Positions 42,193 to 51,982 of a DNA stretch of 64,000 bases are shown piece by piece. The notes beneath the pieces were generated by a model that worked only from the letters and a program-made list of their open reading frames with translations, made no database searches and had not been told where the DNA came from. The stretch comes from Xanthomarina sp. F1114 (lineage in GTDB: Bacteria; Bacteroidota; Bacteroidia; Flavobacteriales; Flavobacteriaceae), in contig NZ_JAPMLL010000002.1 of the NCBI RefSeq assembly GCF_026410255.1, forward strand, positions 124,001 to 188,000, in the 5' to 3' direction. Position 1 is the stretch's first letter. Every line of letters begins with the position of its first letter. A program made the translations under genes and the position numbers.

Positions 42193-44886
42193 ATGAAAAA
42201 AATATTAAAAATTACTGGAATCACTTTACTTGTTTTAGTGTTACTTTTAATTAGCATCCCGTTTCTATTTCAATCTAAAATAAAAGAGATTGTTAAACGT
42301 ACCATTAACGAAAACTTAAATGCTCATGTAGAGTTTAGCGATGTTAGCTTAAGTTTTATAAGAAGTTTTCCTCAGGCACAAGTGGATGTTTCCGATTTAG
42401 TAATTACAAATTTTGAACCATTTAAAGATGAAACTCTAGCAACTGCTAAGACCATTTCGTTAAATATGTCTGTTAAGGAGTTGTTTAAAAATGCCGATGA
42501 AGGTCCTGTAGTTATTAACGAAATAAAACTAAACGAAGCACTTGTTAGTCTTAAAACAAATAAAAGAGGAGAAACCAATTATGATATTGCAAAAGAAAGC
42601 GAAGACAAGCTGGATTCTCCTGAAGATACTTCAAAAGGATTTACTTTAGATATAAAGGATTACGCCATAAATAATAGTGCACTTACTTATTTGGATGAAG
42701 GCTCTAATACAACTTTTTATATTACTGAATTTAACCATTCTGGAAAAGGAACTTTTTCTGGCGATGTCTCAGAATTGGATACAAAAACAAGTGCCCGAGT
42801 AAGTTTGAAAATTGATAGCACTGAATATTTAAGTAATAACGACTTTAAACTAGACGCATTAATAGGTTTAGATTTAACTAACAACAAATACACCTTTAAA
42901 GAAAACAAAGCTCTTATTAATCAATTACCAATAGAATTTCAAGGTTTTGTACAAATGTTGGAAGAAGGACAAGAAATTGATATTACTTTCGAAAACCCCG
43001 GTTCTGACTTTAAAGACTTTTTAGCTATTATTCCTAAAACCTATTCCAAAGATTTAGATAAAGTAGAGACTTCAGGAAACTTTAAAATAAAAGGTATTAT
43101 AAAAGGGAATCTTACAGAAGAAACCATTCCTACCCTAGATATCAATATGGTTTCCACTAACGCCTCGTTTAAATATCCAGATTTACCTAAAGGAATTGAC
43201 AATATTTCTATAAATGCTTCGGTTAAAAACACAACTGGCCTTATGGATGACACTTACGTGGACTTAAAGACATTAAATTTTAAAATTGACCAAGATGTAT
43301 TTAAATCTACAGCAGTTATTAAAAACCTAACAAAAAACATTAGTGTAAACGCACATGTAGACGGGGTTTTAAACCTAGCTAACTTAAGCAAGGCCTACCC
43401 CATAGATTTAGACAACGAACTAACTGGAATTCTAGTAGCAAACTTAAACACTAATTTTGATATGGATGCTATAGAAAGCAATGCCTATCAACGAATAAAA
43501 AGCGACGGTAATCTAAGTATAAAAGGCTTCAAATTTGACTCGGAGGATATGGTAAATCCTATAGAGGTTTCGGAAGCTGCTATTGCTTTTAATCCTGGAA
43601 TTATTAAGCTAACAACATTTAATGCTTCTACGGGAAAAAGTGATATTAAAGCCAACGGTGTTTTACATAACTTTCTAGGGTTTATCTTTAGCAATAAAAA
43701 ACTAGAAGGAGATTTTAATGTAAACTCTAATGCTTTTTACCTAAGCGATTTTATGGAAGAAAAAGCTACAGAGAATTCAGAAAACAAAACAACAAGTCCT
43801 TCTGAAGCCTTCAAAATTCCTGCTTTTTTAGATTGTAAAATTCACGCAGATGCCAAAATAGTTTATTACGATAATTTAACCCTAAAAGATGTTAAAGGAG
43901 ATCTCTATATAAAAGAAGAGAAAGCTGTTTTACGAAATATGAGTACTAATGTTTTTAACGGAAAATTACTATTGGATGGTTATGTAGATACATATCCAGA
44001 AACTCCAACCTTTGTTATGAATTTAGATATGAACCAGTTTGATATTTCCCAATCGTTTGACGGTCTAGAAATACTACAAAGCCTGGCTCCAATTGCAAGT
44101 GCACTTCAAGGAAAATTAAATAGCAATATTGCTGCAACTGGAAATTTAGGAAATGATTTTACTCCAGACTTAAATAGCATTAATGGTTCTGCCTTTTTCG
44201 AGCTACAGACTACCAAAATTGAACCTAAAAACGAAGCCCTTGTAAATGCTTTAAATAATGCATTGAGTTTTGTAGATTTTAGCAAATTGGATTTAAAAGA
44301 CTTAAAAACCAACTTAACTTTTGAAAATGGTATGGTAAACATCACGCCTTTCGATGTTCATTATAAAGACATTGAAATAAATATTAAAGGGTCGCATAGT
44401 TTTACTAATACTATGGATTACAATGCTGTTTTTCAAGTTCCGGCAAAATATTTAGGTAGCGATATTAATAGATTGATTGGAAAAATAGACGACCAAGCCG
44501 TGAATAATATTTCTATTCCAGTTTCGGCAAATATTACTGGTACATTTAATAGTCCAAATGTTAAAACCGATTTAACAAGTGCTGTAGGCAATCTTACTAA
44601 ACAACTTATTGAAATTGAAAAACAGAAATTAATAAATAAAGGGAAAAATCAAATTTTAGACCTTCTTGATGGAATGAATAGTAATCAAAACCAGAATACC
44701 CCTAAAGACTCTACAGAAACTACAACTCCAGCTTCCAGTCCAATAAAAAACATATTAGACGATATTATTAAAGGAGGTAATGCCAGTCCGAAGGATTCAA
44801 CGGGAAACTCAAAACCTAAATCGATTAAAGACCTATTTAATTATCCAAATAAAAACAAATCCCCAAAAGCTGATTCTATAAACTAA
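42193..44886 (+). CDS. AsmA-family outer-membrane-assembly or lipid-transport protein
   Basis: 897 residues. A single N-terminal membrane helix (about 7-27) is followed by a long beta-rich periplasmic region with the AsmA motif FPQAQVDVSDLVITN and a C-terminal AsmA_2-like domain (LKTNLTFENGMVNITPFDVHYKDIEINIKGSHSF, about 690-740). The C-terminal 100 residues are Asn/Ser/Pro-rich. AsmA-like proteins are thought to bridge the periplasm for phospholipids. Preceded by about 300 bp without a clear gene. Confidence 0.88.
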   Translation: MKKILKITGITLLVLVLLLISIPFLFQSKIKEIVKRTINENLNAHVEFSDVSLSFIRSFPQAQVDVSDLVITNFEPFKDETLATAKTISLNMSVKELFKNADEGPVVINEIKLNEALVSLKTNKRGETNYDIAKESEDKLDSPEDTSKGFTLDIKDYAINNSALTYLDEGSNTTFYITEFNHSGKGTFSGDVSELDTKTSARVSLKIDSTEYLSNNDFKLDALIGLDLTNNKYTFKENKALINQLPIEFQGFVQMLEEGQEIDITFENPGSDFKDFLAIIPKTYSKDLDKVETSGNFKIKGIIKGNLTEETIPTLDINMVSTNASFKYPDLPKGIDNISINASVKNTTGLMDDTYVDLKTLNFKIDQDVFKSTAVIKNLTKNISVNAHVDGVLNLANLSKAYPIDLDNELTGILVANLNTNFDMDAIESNAYQRIKSDGNLSIKGFKFDSEDMVNPIEVSEAAIAFNPGIIKLTTFNASTGKSDIKANGVLHNFLGFIFSNKKLEGDFNVNSNAFYLSDFMEEKATENSENKTTSPSEAFKIPAFLDCKIHADAKIVYYDNLTLKDVKGDLYIKEEKAVLRNMSTNVFNGKLLLDGYVDTYPETPTFVMNLDMNQFDISQSFDGLEILQSLAPIASALQGKLNSNIAATGNLGNDFTPDLNSINGSAFFELQTTKIEPKNEALVNALNNALSFVDFSKLDLKDLKTNLTFENGMVNITPFDVHYKDIEINIKGSHSFTNTMDYNAVFQVPAKYLGSDINRLIGKIDDQAVNNISIPVSANITGTFNSPNVKTDLTSAVGNLTKQLIEIEKQKLINKGKNQILDLLDGMNSNQNQNTPKDSTETTTPASSPIKNILDDIIKGGNASPKDSTGNSKPKSIKDLFNYPNKNKSPKADSIN

Positions 44887-44992
44887 AAGATAGGTCTACA
44901 TAAAAATTAGAGAAGAATTCCAGTTTGCACTTAAAATAAATAGACAACATAGCTGATAATTATGTGTTTAATAACCTAATTGAGATATTTGT

Positions 44993-45028
44993 AGATATTA
45001 CTCCCAATTGTTTTAGGGAGTAATATCT
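44993..45028. other. Perfect 13-bp stem-loop between asmA and rpoD
   Basis: AGATATTACTCCC (44993-45005) and GGGAGTAATATCT (45016-45028) are perfectly complementary across a 10-nt loop. No T-run follows, so it is not a standard terminator. The rest of 44887-45133 shows nothing else. Could be an asmA 3' end element or an operator of the sigma gene. Confidence 0.55.
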
Positions 45029-45133
45029 TCATGAATCTTGGATATAAAAGCGACTCAACCTCTTAATAATTTGTTAAACTTTACTGAATATCAACAGATT
45101 AACATACTCTTTATGAAAAGAATTACACTTTTA

Positions 45134-45164
45134 TTTGGATTTGTCAACAAAAAGGTTAGATTGT
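45134..45164 (+). promoter_or_regulatory. rpoD promoter
   Basis: TTTG (45134-45137), exactly 19 bp, then TAGATTGT (45157-45164). This is the Bacteroidota -33/-7 arrangement with the final element off by two bases. Predicted start about 45170, leader about 22 nt. Confidence 0.65.
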
Positions 45165-45191
45165 TAGATTAACACTTTTAAAACAATCTGA

Positions 45192-46055
45192 ATGAGGCAA
45201 TTAAAAATCACCAAGCAAGTTACAAATAGAGAGTCTAAATCTTTAGACAAATATTTGCAAGACATTAGTAAACTTCCTTTAATTACGGCGGATGAAGAAG
45301 TAGAATTGGCACAGCGAATTCGTGAAGGAGATCAACTTGCTTTAGATAAGTTAACCACTTCCAACCTACGATTTGTGGTTTCTGTTGCAAAACAGTATCA
45401 AAATCAAGGATTGACATTACCAGATTTAATAAACGAAGGAAATGCAGGCTTAGTAAAAGCTGCGAAACGTTTTGATGAAACTAGAGGGTTTAAATTTATT
45501 TCTTATGCTGTTTGGTGGATTAGACAAGCTATTTTACAAGCTTTGGCAGAGCAATCTAGGATTGTACGTTTGCCATTAAACAAAATTGGCTCTATTAATA
45601 AAATTAATAAAGCTTATTCTTATTTAGAACAAGCTCATGAGCGCCCACCTAGCCCAGAAGAAATTGCTAAAGAATTAGAAATGACAGTAAGCGATGTGAA
45701 GCAGTCTTTAAAAAATTCTGGACGCCATTTATCCATGGACGCACCTTTAAAAGAAGGTGAAGATTCTAGTTTATATGATGTGGTAAAATCAGGAGAATCG
45801 CCAAATCCAGATAGAGAACTCATGAACGACTCGTTAAATCTCGAGGTAAACCGTGCTTTAAACACCTTATCGCAAAGAGAAGCAGATGTAGTAAGACTTT
45901 ATTATGGAATTAATAATGAGCAACCAATGAGTCTCGAGGAAATTGGCGAAACCTTTGGATTAACCAGAGAACGTGTCAGACAAATAAAAGAAAAAGGCAT
46001 TAGAAGACTTAGACATACATCAAAAAACAAAATATTAAGAACTTACTTAGGATAG
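45192..46055 (+). CDS. rpoD: Primary RNA polymerase sigma factor
   Basis: 287 residues, the short form used as housekeeping sigma in Bacteroidota (no region 1.1 or large non-conserved domain). Region 1.2 ([27 protein letters not shown]), 2.3/2.4 ([31 protein letters not shown]), region 3 and region 4.2 ([29 protein letters not shown]) are all present. It recognises the TTTG/TAnnTTTG promoters seen here. It is followed by rpsU. Confidence 0.95.
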   Translation: MRQLKITKQVTNRESKSLDKYLQDISKLPLITADEEVELAQRIREGDQLALDKLTTSNLRFVVSVAKQYQNQGLTLPDLINEGNAGLVKAAKRFDETRGFKFISYAVWWIRQAILQALAEQSRIVRLPLNKIGSINKINKAYSYLEQAHERPPSPEEIAKELEMTVSDVKQSLKNSGRHLSMDAPLKEGEDSSLYDVVKSGESPNPDRELMNDSLNLEVNRALNTLSQREADVVRLYYGINNEQPMSLEEIGETFGLTRERVRQIKEKGIRRLRHTSKNKILRTYLG

Positions 46056-46098
46056 TTTTAAATAAACATTTAACTTTAACCCCTACTAAAATAAACAG

Positions 46099-46293
46099 AT
46101 GATAAAGATTGAAATAAAAGAAGGAGAGAAAATTGACAGAGCTCTAAAACGTTACAAAAAGAAACACCGTAACGTTAAAATCATGCAAAACATTAGAGAA
46201 AATCAATTCTTTACAAAACCTTCAGTAAAGAAAAGAAGACAGTTACAAAAAGCCGCATACATACAAGGCTTAAGAGACCAAGAAGACATTTAG
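46099..46293 (+). CDS. rpsU: Ribosomal protein bS21
   Basis: 64 residues, very basic, with the S21 pattern MIKIEIKEGEKIDRALKRYKKKHRN and FFTKPSVKKRRQLQKAAYIQGLR. It sits near the 3' end of 16S rRNA on the 30S subunit; in Bacteroidota it is involved in hiding the anti-Shine-Dalgarno sequence. Starts 43 bp after rpoD and may share its transcript. Confidence 0.95.
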   Translation: MIKIEIKEGEKIDRALKRYKKKHRNVKIMQNIRENQFFTKPSVKKRRQLQKAAYIQGLRDQEDI

Positions 46294-46299
46294 AATTAT

Positions 46300-46749
46300 A
46301 TGCTTTTTAAAGTATATGATTCTGAATCCAAACCTTCAAAAGAAGAAAAACAATATATTGTAAATTTTTTACATAGTCATTTACAAGAATTTAGCGATAC
46401 CAAAGAAGCTATTTCTAAATGCTTAGATTATGCTGTAAAAAATACAATTTCTTCCTTTGGAGGTTTTGTCTTGGTATTAAAAGAAAAAGAACTTATACAA
46501 GGAATTACTATTATTAATAAAACTGGAATGACAGATTATATTCCAGAAAACATTCTAGTATATATTGCTGTGCACAAAAATGCCAGAGGAAAAGGTATTG
46601 GTAAAAAACTGATTCAAGAAGCTATTTCTTTAGCTCATGGAGATATTGCTCTTCATGTGGAACCTAATAATCCAGCTATAAAACTCTACGAAAAACTTGG
46701 CTTTACCAATAAGTATCTAGAAATGCGTCTTACAAAAGACACTAATTAA
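46300..46749 (+). CDS. GNAT-family N-acetyltransferase
   Basis: 149 residues. Acetyl-CoA motif VYIAVHKNARGKGIGKKLIQEAI (about 86-108) and LHVEPNNPAIKLYEKLGFTNKYLEM near the end are typical GNAT features. It starts 6 bp after rpsU, perhaps in the same transcript. Its stop overlaps the convergent DUF2797 gene by 8 bp. Substrate unknown. Confidence 0.88.
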   Translation: MLFKVYDSESKPSKEEKQYIVNFLHSHLQEFSDTKEAISKCLDYAVKNTISSFGGFVLVLKEKELIQGITIINKTGMTDYIPENILVYIAVHKNARGKGIGKKLIQEAISLAHGDIALHVEPNNPAIKLYEKLGFTNKYLEMRLTKDTN

Positions 46750-47536
46750 TAGATATAGCCACTACATATCCCTCGTTACTACGAACATTAAAAACTGTTT
46801 CGTCTTCAAAGATTAAGTACTGCCCTTTAATACCTACTAATTTCCCAGTAAAATCAGGAGTTTTTCCTAAGTTTAAACTTTTAGGCTTTTTAGGGTAATG
46901 CAATACAGGGAACTCAATATTTGTTTCAGAGTTTGAAGTAATATAATATTCTTTGGCCTCTTCTGGAATATATTGTTTCAACTTCTCTCTCCAGGCCACC
47001 AAATCCTCATCGGCAATCTCATTCTTCAACATGGTACGCCAATTAGTTTTGTCTGACACATAATCTCTTAACGCAATTTCTGTAATACCTGCTAGATATC
47101 TATTTGGCACCTCAACAATTTCTATCGCTTCATGAGCACCTTGATCAATCCATCGAGTTGGCACTTGACTTTTTCTAGTAACTCCTACTTTTACATGACT
47201 TGAATTAGCTAAGTAAACAATATGAGGCTGTAATTGCACCCTCTTTTCGTATTCTAAATCTCGATCTTCTTTACCCAAATGCGCTGTGCTTAACTCTGGT
47301 TTTATAATCCATTCTGCTGCTTGAGGAATATCGAAAAAGCAGCTTTTACAGAATCCTTGTCTATAAATAGGTTTGTTCAAACCACAATTTAAGCATTGAT
47401 AACCAACAAATTTTATATTAATAGTCTTATTTAATAGCTGATTCATATTAATAAAATCTTCTTTAAATATGAGATAGTATTGAATAGGATTAGAAATTTC
47501 CGTAGTCATTTTTCTTAAAACACCTTGGTATGTCAT
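46742..47536 (-). CDS. DUF2797-family protein
   Basis: 264 residues with a central zinc-ribbon-like cluster: Cys49-x-x-Cys52 (YQCLNCG) and Cys66-x-x-Cys69 (GFCKSCF). The conserved DUF2797 stretch HIVYLANSSHVKVGVTRKSQVPTRWIDQGAHEAI resembles a GIY-YIG nuclease core, suggesting a nucleic-acid role, though the family function is not established. Length is normal; convergent with the GNAT gene. Confidence 0.85.
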   Translation of the reverse strand: MTYQGVLRKMTTEISNPIQYYLIFKEDFINMNQLLNKTINIKFVGYQCLNCGLNKPIYRQGFCKSCFFDIPQAAEWIIKPELSTAHLGKEDRDLEYEKRVQLQPHIVYLANSSHVKVGVTRKSQVPTRWIDQGAHEAIEIVEVPNRYLAGITEIALRDYVSDKTNWRTMLKNEIADEDLVAWREKLKQYIPEEAKEYYITSNSETNIEFPVLHYPKKPKSLNLGKTPDFTGKLVGIKGQYLIFEDETVFNVRSNEGYVVAISIN

Positions 47537-47664
47537 GTTATCAAAATTAAGATTAAAAATGTATAAAAATCTACTCGTTTAAAAAGAATGGTTTTAAATG
47601 AGCAGTTTTGACGCACATTTCAAAAAAAAAAGTATTATTTTTATTTTTTAAATATAACGCAAAT

Positions 47665-49179
47665 ATGCCAATTCCCATTGTAAATTCCATAGCTTCCTGG
47701 TTTTTAAAAAAACGTTTTCATCAAATAGATTTGTTTTTAAAGTACCCGAATGAAGTGCAACAAGAGTTACTTATTCAGCTTGTCAATAAAGCAAAAGATA
47801 CGGAGGTGGGTAAACTATATGGTTTTGAATCTATTAAAGATTACAAAACTTTTTCTGAACGTGTACCTATCTCAACTTACGAAGAATATCAAAGTAAAAT
47901 TGAACGTTCTCGTCGTGGAGAAAATAATATTTTCTGGCCACAACCTATTAAATGGTTTGCAAAATCGAGTGGAACAACCAATGCAAAAAGCAAATTTATA
48001 CCTGTAAGCGAAGACTCTCTTGAAGATTGTCATTATGCAGCTAGTAAAGATTTGCTATGTATGTATTTAAATAACAACGAAAACTCACAATTATTTACGG
48101 GTAAAAGCTTACGTCTTGGAGGCAGCAAGGAACTCTATAAAGAAAATGGCACTTCGTTTGGCGATTTATCCGCTATATTAATTGACAATATGCCGTTTTG
48201 GGCAGAATACAGCAGTACTCCTAGCAATAAAGTCTCTTTAATGAGCAATTGGGAAGAAAAAATGCAAGCCATTGTAGACGAAACCATTCAAGAAAATGTA
48301 ACCAGCTTAGCAGGCGTACCATCTTGGATGTTGGTATTACTAAACAATGTATTAGAAACCACGGACAAAGACACTTTATTTGATATTTGGCCCAATCTAG
48401 AAGTTTATTTTCATGGAGGCGTGAGCTTCTTACCTTATGAAGAACAGTATAAAAATATTTTACCTAAAAAAGATTTTAGGTATTATGAAATCTATAATGC
48501 TTCTGAAGGCTTTTTCGCCATACAAGATCAAAATAATTCTAGTGAGTTACTTCTTATGCTCGATTATGGAATTTTTTATGAATTTATCCCCATGGAAACT
48601 TTTGGCACAAAAAACCAAAAAGTAATTCCTTTAAGTGATGTGGAAGTCGATAAGAATTACGCTGTTATTATTACTACTAACGCCGGGCTTTGGCGTTATA
48701 TGATTGGCGATACAGTAAAATTTACGTCCGTAAATCCATATAGAATAAAAGTATCTGGAAGAACTAAACATCATATAAATGCTTTTGGCGAAGAGCTTAT
48801 TATAGAAAACGCTGAAGATGCTTTAAGAAAAGTATGCAAAAAAACAAAAGCAGAAATTGTGGACTACACAGCTGCTCCTATTTTTATGCAAGGCAAGGAA
48901 AAAGGTGCACACGAATGGCTTATAGAATTTAAAACGCCCCCTACAGATATTAATTATTTTAATGAATTACTTGATAGTGCCTTAAAATCTTTAAATTCTG
49001 ATTACGAAGCGAAGCGTTACAATAATATGACACTAAACAAACCAACTATCCATATTGGTAGAGAACAGTTGTTTTATGATTGGTTAAAGCAAAACGATAA
49101 ACTCGGTGGACAACACAAGGTACCAAGACTTTCGAACTCTCGGGACTTTCTAGATGCTCTATTAGATTTAAACAGATAA
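47665..49179 (+). CDS. GH3-like acyl-adenylate-forming protein
   Basis: About 504 residues from MPIPIVNSIASWFLKKRFHQ (47665), the usual start; a TTG frame opens earlier at 47608 but is less likely. Motifs of the GH3 auxin-conjugase superfamily: IKWFAKSSGTTNAKSKFIPVSED (ATP phosphate loop), FHGGVSFLPYEEQY, YNASEGFFAIQDQ and GLWRYMIGDTVKF. Bacteroidota GH3 proteins have no known acyl acceptor. It is followed by a terminator hairpin. Confidence 0.88.
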   Translation: MPIPIVNSIASWFLKKRFHQIDLFLKYPNEVQQELLIQLVNKAKDTEVGKLYGFESIKDYKTFSERVPISTYEEYQSKIERSRRGENNIFWPQPIKWFAKSSGTTNAKSKFIPVSEDSLEDCHYAASKDLLCMYLNNNENSQLFTGKSLRLGGSKELYKENGTSFGDLSAILIDNMPFWAEYSSTPSNKVSLMSNWEEKMQAIVDETIQENVTSLAGVPSWMLVLLNNVLETTDKDTLFDIWPNLEVYFHGGVSFLPYEEQYKNILPKKDFRYYEIYNASEGFFAIQDQNNSSELLLMLDYGIFYEFIPMETFGTKNQKVIPLSDVEVDKNYAVIITTNAGLWRYMIGDTVKFTSVNPYRIKVSGRTKHHINAFGEELIIENAEDALRKVCKKTKAEIVDYTAAPIFMQGKEKGAHEWLIEFKTPPTDINYFNELLDSALKSLNSDYEAKRYNNMTLNKPTIHIGREQLFYDWLKQNDKLGGQHKVPRLSNSRDFLDALLDLNR

Positions 49180-49321
49180 CCCGTATTTAATCTGAAGAAA
49201 ATATAAAAAATTACGTATAACGATTATTTTTTATGTTTTATCTAAAAGCCAAGGAGTTCATTTTTTTCTTACAGAATAAATGCTAGTTTTACTTCGCTAT
49301 TAATTATTAACGATATCATTT

Positions 49322-49368
49322 ATCTGGTATTTATATAAACCAAATAAATGCCAGATAGATGTCGTTTT
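49322..49368 (+). terminator. Stem-loop terminator after the GH3 gene
   Basis: A 13-bp stem (49322-49334 with 49344-49356, one G-U pair, 9-nt loop) is followed by a T-run at 49364-49368. The surrounding 49180-49420 holds no gene that I can see. Confidence 0.65.
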
Positions 49369-49422
49369 TCTATATCTTCTAGAATATAACTTCCAATTAT
49401 TAATTAACATATAAACTAAACA

Positions 49423-49449
49423 AAAAACCACTCGAGTTGAGTGGTTTTT
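49423..49449. terminator. Bidirectional terminator between GH3 and carH-like genes
   Basis: A perfect 11-bp stem AAAAACCACTC (49423-49433)/GAGTGGTTTTT (49439-49449), 5-nt loop, with A/T runs on both sides. It ends the carH-like transcript leftward. Confidence 0.85.
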
Positions 49450-49480
49450 ATTTTCTTAATAGTTAGAGAATCTATCTCCC

Positions 49481-50353
49481 CTATTTTATTTGGTTTAATT
49501 TTTCAACTAAGTCATTGGGATGTGAGATATAAACTATTCGTTCATCTTTTGTACAGTCTCCAAGTACTTCAGGGTTTCCGGAAACTAATAATGGGACGTC
49601 TGTTTGTTTTAAAATGGTATCTAATTTTATATTTACAGGATCTTGAGTAGGTGTTATAAACATGGACAACATAACTTTTGGTTGGACTTCCTCAATTACT
49701 TGTTTGATATTTTCTGATGGTACATTCTGTCCAAGATAATACACTTTCCATCCCATTTTTTTTGCCATAAAATAAGCTAATAGCAATCCTATTTCATGAT
49801 GTTCATTTTCCATTAAAAAAAGTATAATTACAGGCGCATTTTTTTCAGGATAGGGTAAGGCATCAATGGCGACAAACATTTTCTTTTTAATTAAATTAGA
49901 AACAAAATGTTCTTGTGCTGGCATCACTTTATTAATGCCCCACAAAACACCCACTTGATTTAAAAACGGATAAATTAATTGTGTTGTAGTGGTTAATAAG
50001 CCATGAGAATTAATATGATTATTTAAGACCTTATCAAAACTAGGCTCATCCATTTCAAGAGTAGCAATTATTAAAGCACCTATCTCATCTTCCTCAGAGC
50101 TCTCCAATAAACTTTTGCTAATTAACTCATGAATTTCTTTCTCAGACATTTTATCAATCTTAGAAATTCGGTAGCCTTTACGTGTAAGAATTCCAATATT
50201 CATTAATTTTTTTAATTGGGAATCTGTGTAATATCGAATATTCGTGTCGGTTCTTTCTGGAACTAAAAAATTATATCTGGTTTCCCATTTGCGCAAAGTA
50301 TGTGCTTTTACACCTGTTAAAGCTACTATTTGTGCCATTGAATATGTGCTCAT
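49481..50353 (-). CDS. carH: CarH/LitR-like B12-dependent photoreceptor repressor (MerR family)
   Basis: 290 residues from MSTYSMAQIVALTG (50353); an ATG seven codons earlier is less likely. A MerR winged HTH covers 1-70 (TLRKWETRYNFLVPERTDTNIRYY). The helical B12-cap domain has the W-x9-EH signature of adenosyl-B12 photoreceptors (Trp138, Glu148-His149). The Rossmann B12 domain has Glu184-x-His186-x-x-Gly189, the lower-axial-ligand motif. In CarH, dark tetramers bind DNA and light splits them. It is divergent from the fasciclin-crt genes, with an operator array between. Confidence 0.9.
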   Translation of the reverse strand: MSTYSMAQIVALTGVKAHTLRKWETRYNFLVPERTDTNIRYYTDSQLKKLMNIGILTRKGYRISKIDKMSEKEIHELISKSLLESSEEDEIGALIIATLEMDEPSFDKVLNNHINSHGLLTTTTQLIYPFLNQVGVLWGINKVMPAQEHFVSNLIKKKMFVAIDALPYPEKNAPVIILFLMENEHHEIGLLLAYFMAKKMGWKVYYLGQNVPSENIKQVIEEVQPKVMLSMFITPTQDPVNIKLDTILKQTDVPLLVSGNPEVLGDCTKDERIVYISHPNDLVEKLNQIK

Positions 50354-50373
50354 GTCTAATATTTTACTAAGCA

Positions 50374-50502
50374 AAGTTAAACAAAAATAAAGAAGTTAAA
50401 CAAAATATAATTTAAAATTGTCTAAGTTTTTTTATTTTTTCTTTGACAAAACAAAATATTTTTCTACTTTTGTCTAAGTATTAATAAAAATTGATAGACA
50501 AA
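50374..50502. promoter_or_regulatory. Operator array between carH-like gene and fasciclin/crt genes
   Basis: Five copies of a TTTGTYTA-type motif. Two point leftward (AAGTTAAACAAA at 50374-50385 and 50393-50404, 19 bp apart), two rightward (ATTGTCTAAGTT 50417-50428, TTTGTCTAAGTA 50469-50480), and one shorter leftward copy at 50495-50502. One overlaps the -7 of the fasciclin promoter and another the likely -7 of carH (CAAAAATA, 50382-50389). This suggests repression of both. Confidence 0.6.
50442..50472 (+). promoter_or_regulatory. Consensus promoter of the fasciclin/crt transcript
   Basis: TTTG (50442-50445), exactly 19 bp, TACTTTTG (50465-50472): a full match to both Bacteroidota elements and their spacing. 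Start about 50478. A CarH-type motif overlaps the -7. Confidence 0.85.
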
Positions 50503-51936
50503 ATGAAAACAAAAATCTTTTACCTCGTATTTTTTAGCCTCTCATTATTTCTTACATCTTGTAGTAATGATGACGACGGCCCAATGCCACAACCTCAACC
50601 GGAACCTCAAGAGCAAAATATTGTGGATATCGCCCTAGAAACTCCCGAATTAAGCTCGTTAGTAGCTGCTTTATCCAGAGCAGACGGAGATTTAGTAAGT
50701 ATTTTAAGTAGTGATGGTCCTTTTACCGTATTAGCACCTACAAATGACGCTTTTTCTGCATTTCTTTCGGAGAACGGCTTTAGCTCTTTAGAACAAGTTC
50801 CAACAGATGTATTATCACAAATTTTACTCAACCATGTAATTATGTCTAATGTAAAAGCAAACGACTTAATTTCAATGGGTTCTGGATACACTTCTGGTAG
50901 TGCTACAGGAGCAGGAAGCCAAAATATAAGTATCTATTTTGATACAGCTAACGGCGTTATGTTTAATAATACCGCTATGGTTACTACTGCAGATGTGGAA
51001 GCATCAAATGGAACTATCCATATAATTGACAGTGTTTTAGACTTACCAGATGTTGTCGATCATGCTTTAGCAAACTCATCTTTTTCTAGTTTGGTTGCAG
51101 CTTTAGGAGCTGCAGATGGAGACCTGGTTAATTTACTTAAAAACGGCGATGGTCCTTTTACCGTTTTAGCACCAGACAATAATGCCTTTACCACTTTCTT
51201 AAATGGAACTCCATTAGGAGATGTTGATACAGCTGTATTATCTCAGATATTATTAAACCACGTTATTAATGGTACTGCTTTAACCTCTACAGATTTAGTA
51301 GATGCCGGAGCTGGATATACAAACACAGCTGCTACTGGTCCTGGAGCAAATGCTTTGAGTCTTTATTTCAATACTAATAGCGGTGTTATGTTTAACGGCA
51401 TTTCAAGTGTAGCACAAGCAGATGTTGTGGGAACAAATGGAATTATTCATGCTGTAGATACTGTAATTGATATTCCTACTGTGGTGACTTTCGCCCTAGC
51501 AGATCCTAATTTTTCGACCTTAGTTTCAGCCTTAACAGATTTAACACCTGCAACTGATTTTGCAGCCATTTTATCAAGAACTGAAGGTAGTAATACAGAC
51601 GGTATAAACCCAGACTTTACAGTTTTTGCACCTACAAACGATGCTTTTGCCGCTTTAGATTCTGTTCCCGCTGAAGCTGTATTAACTCAAGTATTGCTGC
51701 ATCATGTAATTGCTGAAGCCAATGTAACTTCTGGAGACTTAAATAATCCTGGAGACACAACTGCAGGCACTTTGCAAGGAGATAACATAACAATTACTTT
51801 ACCTGGAACTGGAGATAATATTGCCAATGTAACAGATGGTTCTGGAGCTACAGATATAGGAATTATAGCTGTAGATGTTCAAGCCGGAAATGGGGTGATA
51901 CACGTAATCAACAAAGTAATGATACCTAATTTATAA
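50503..51936 (+). CDS. Lipoprotein with three fasciclin domains
   Basis: 477 residues from MKTKIFYLVFFSLSLFLTSC (50503). A lipoprotein signal peptide with Cys20 is followed by an acidic SNDDDG linker, which in Bacteroidota favours export to the cell surface, and a Pro/Gln/Glu-rich stretch. Then come three fasciclin (FAS1) repeats (about 40-165, 168-305 and 310-475), each with the FTVLAPTNDAFxAF and NGxIHxIDxVL blocks. FAS1 domains mediate adhesion and, in some systems, carotenoid binding. It leads the crt genes, separated by a 16-bp hairpin. Confidence 0.9.
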   Translation: MKTKIFYLVFFSLSLFLTSCSNDDDGPMPQPQPEPQEQNIVDIALETPELSSLVAALSRADGDLVSILSSDGPFTVLAPTNDAFSAFLSENGFSSLEQVPTDVLSQILLNHVIMSNVKANDLISMGSGYTSGSATGAGSQNISIYFDTANGVMFNNTAMVTTADVEASNGTIHIIDSVLDLPDVVDHALANSSFSSLVAALGAADGDLVNLLKNGDGPFTVLAPDNNAFTTFLNGTPLGDVDTAVLSQILLNHVINGTALTSTDLVDAGAGYTNTAATGPGANALSLYFNTNSGVMFNGISSVAQADVVGTNGIIHAVDTVIDIPTVVTFALADPNFSTLVSALTDLTPATDFAAILSRTEGSNTDGINPDFTVFAPTNDAFAALDSVPAEAVLTQVLLHHVIAEANVTSGDLNNPGDTTAGTLQGDNITITLPGTGDNIANVTDGSGATDIGIIAVDVQAGNGVIHVINKVMIPNL

Positions 51937-51982
51937 GCAGTCAAAAAGATTAAAACGAATTAAAATAGGTTTTAGTTAGTTA

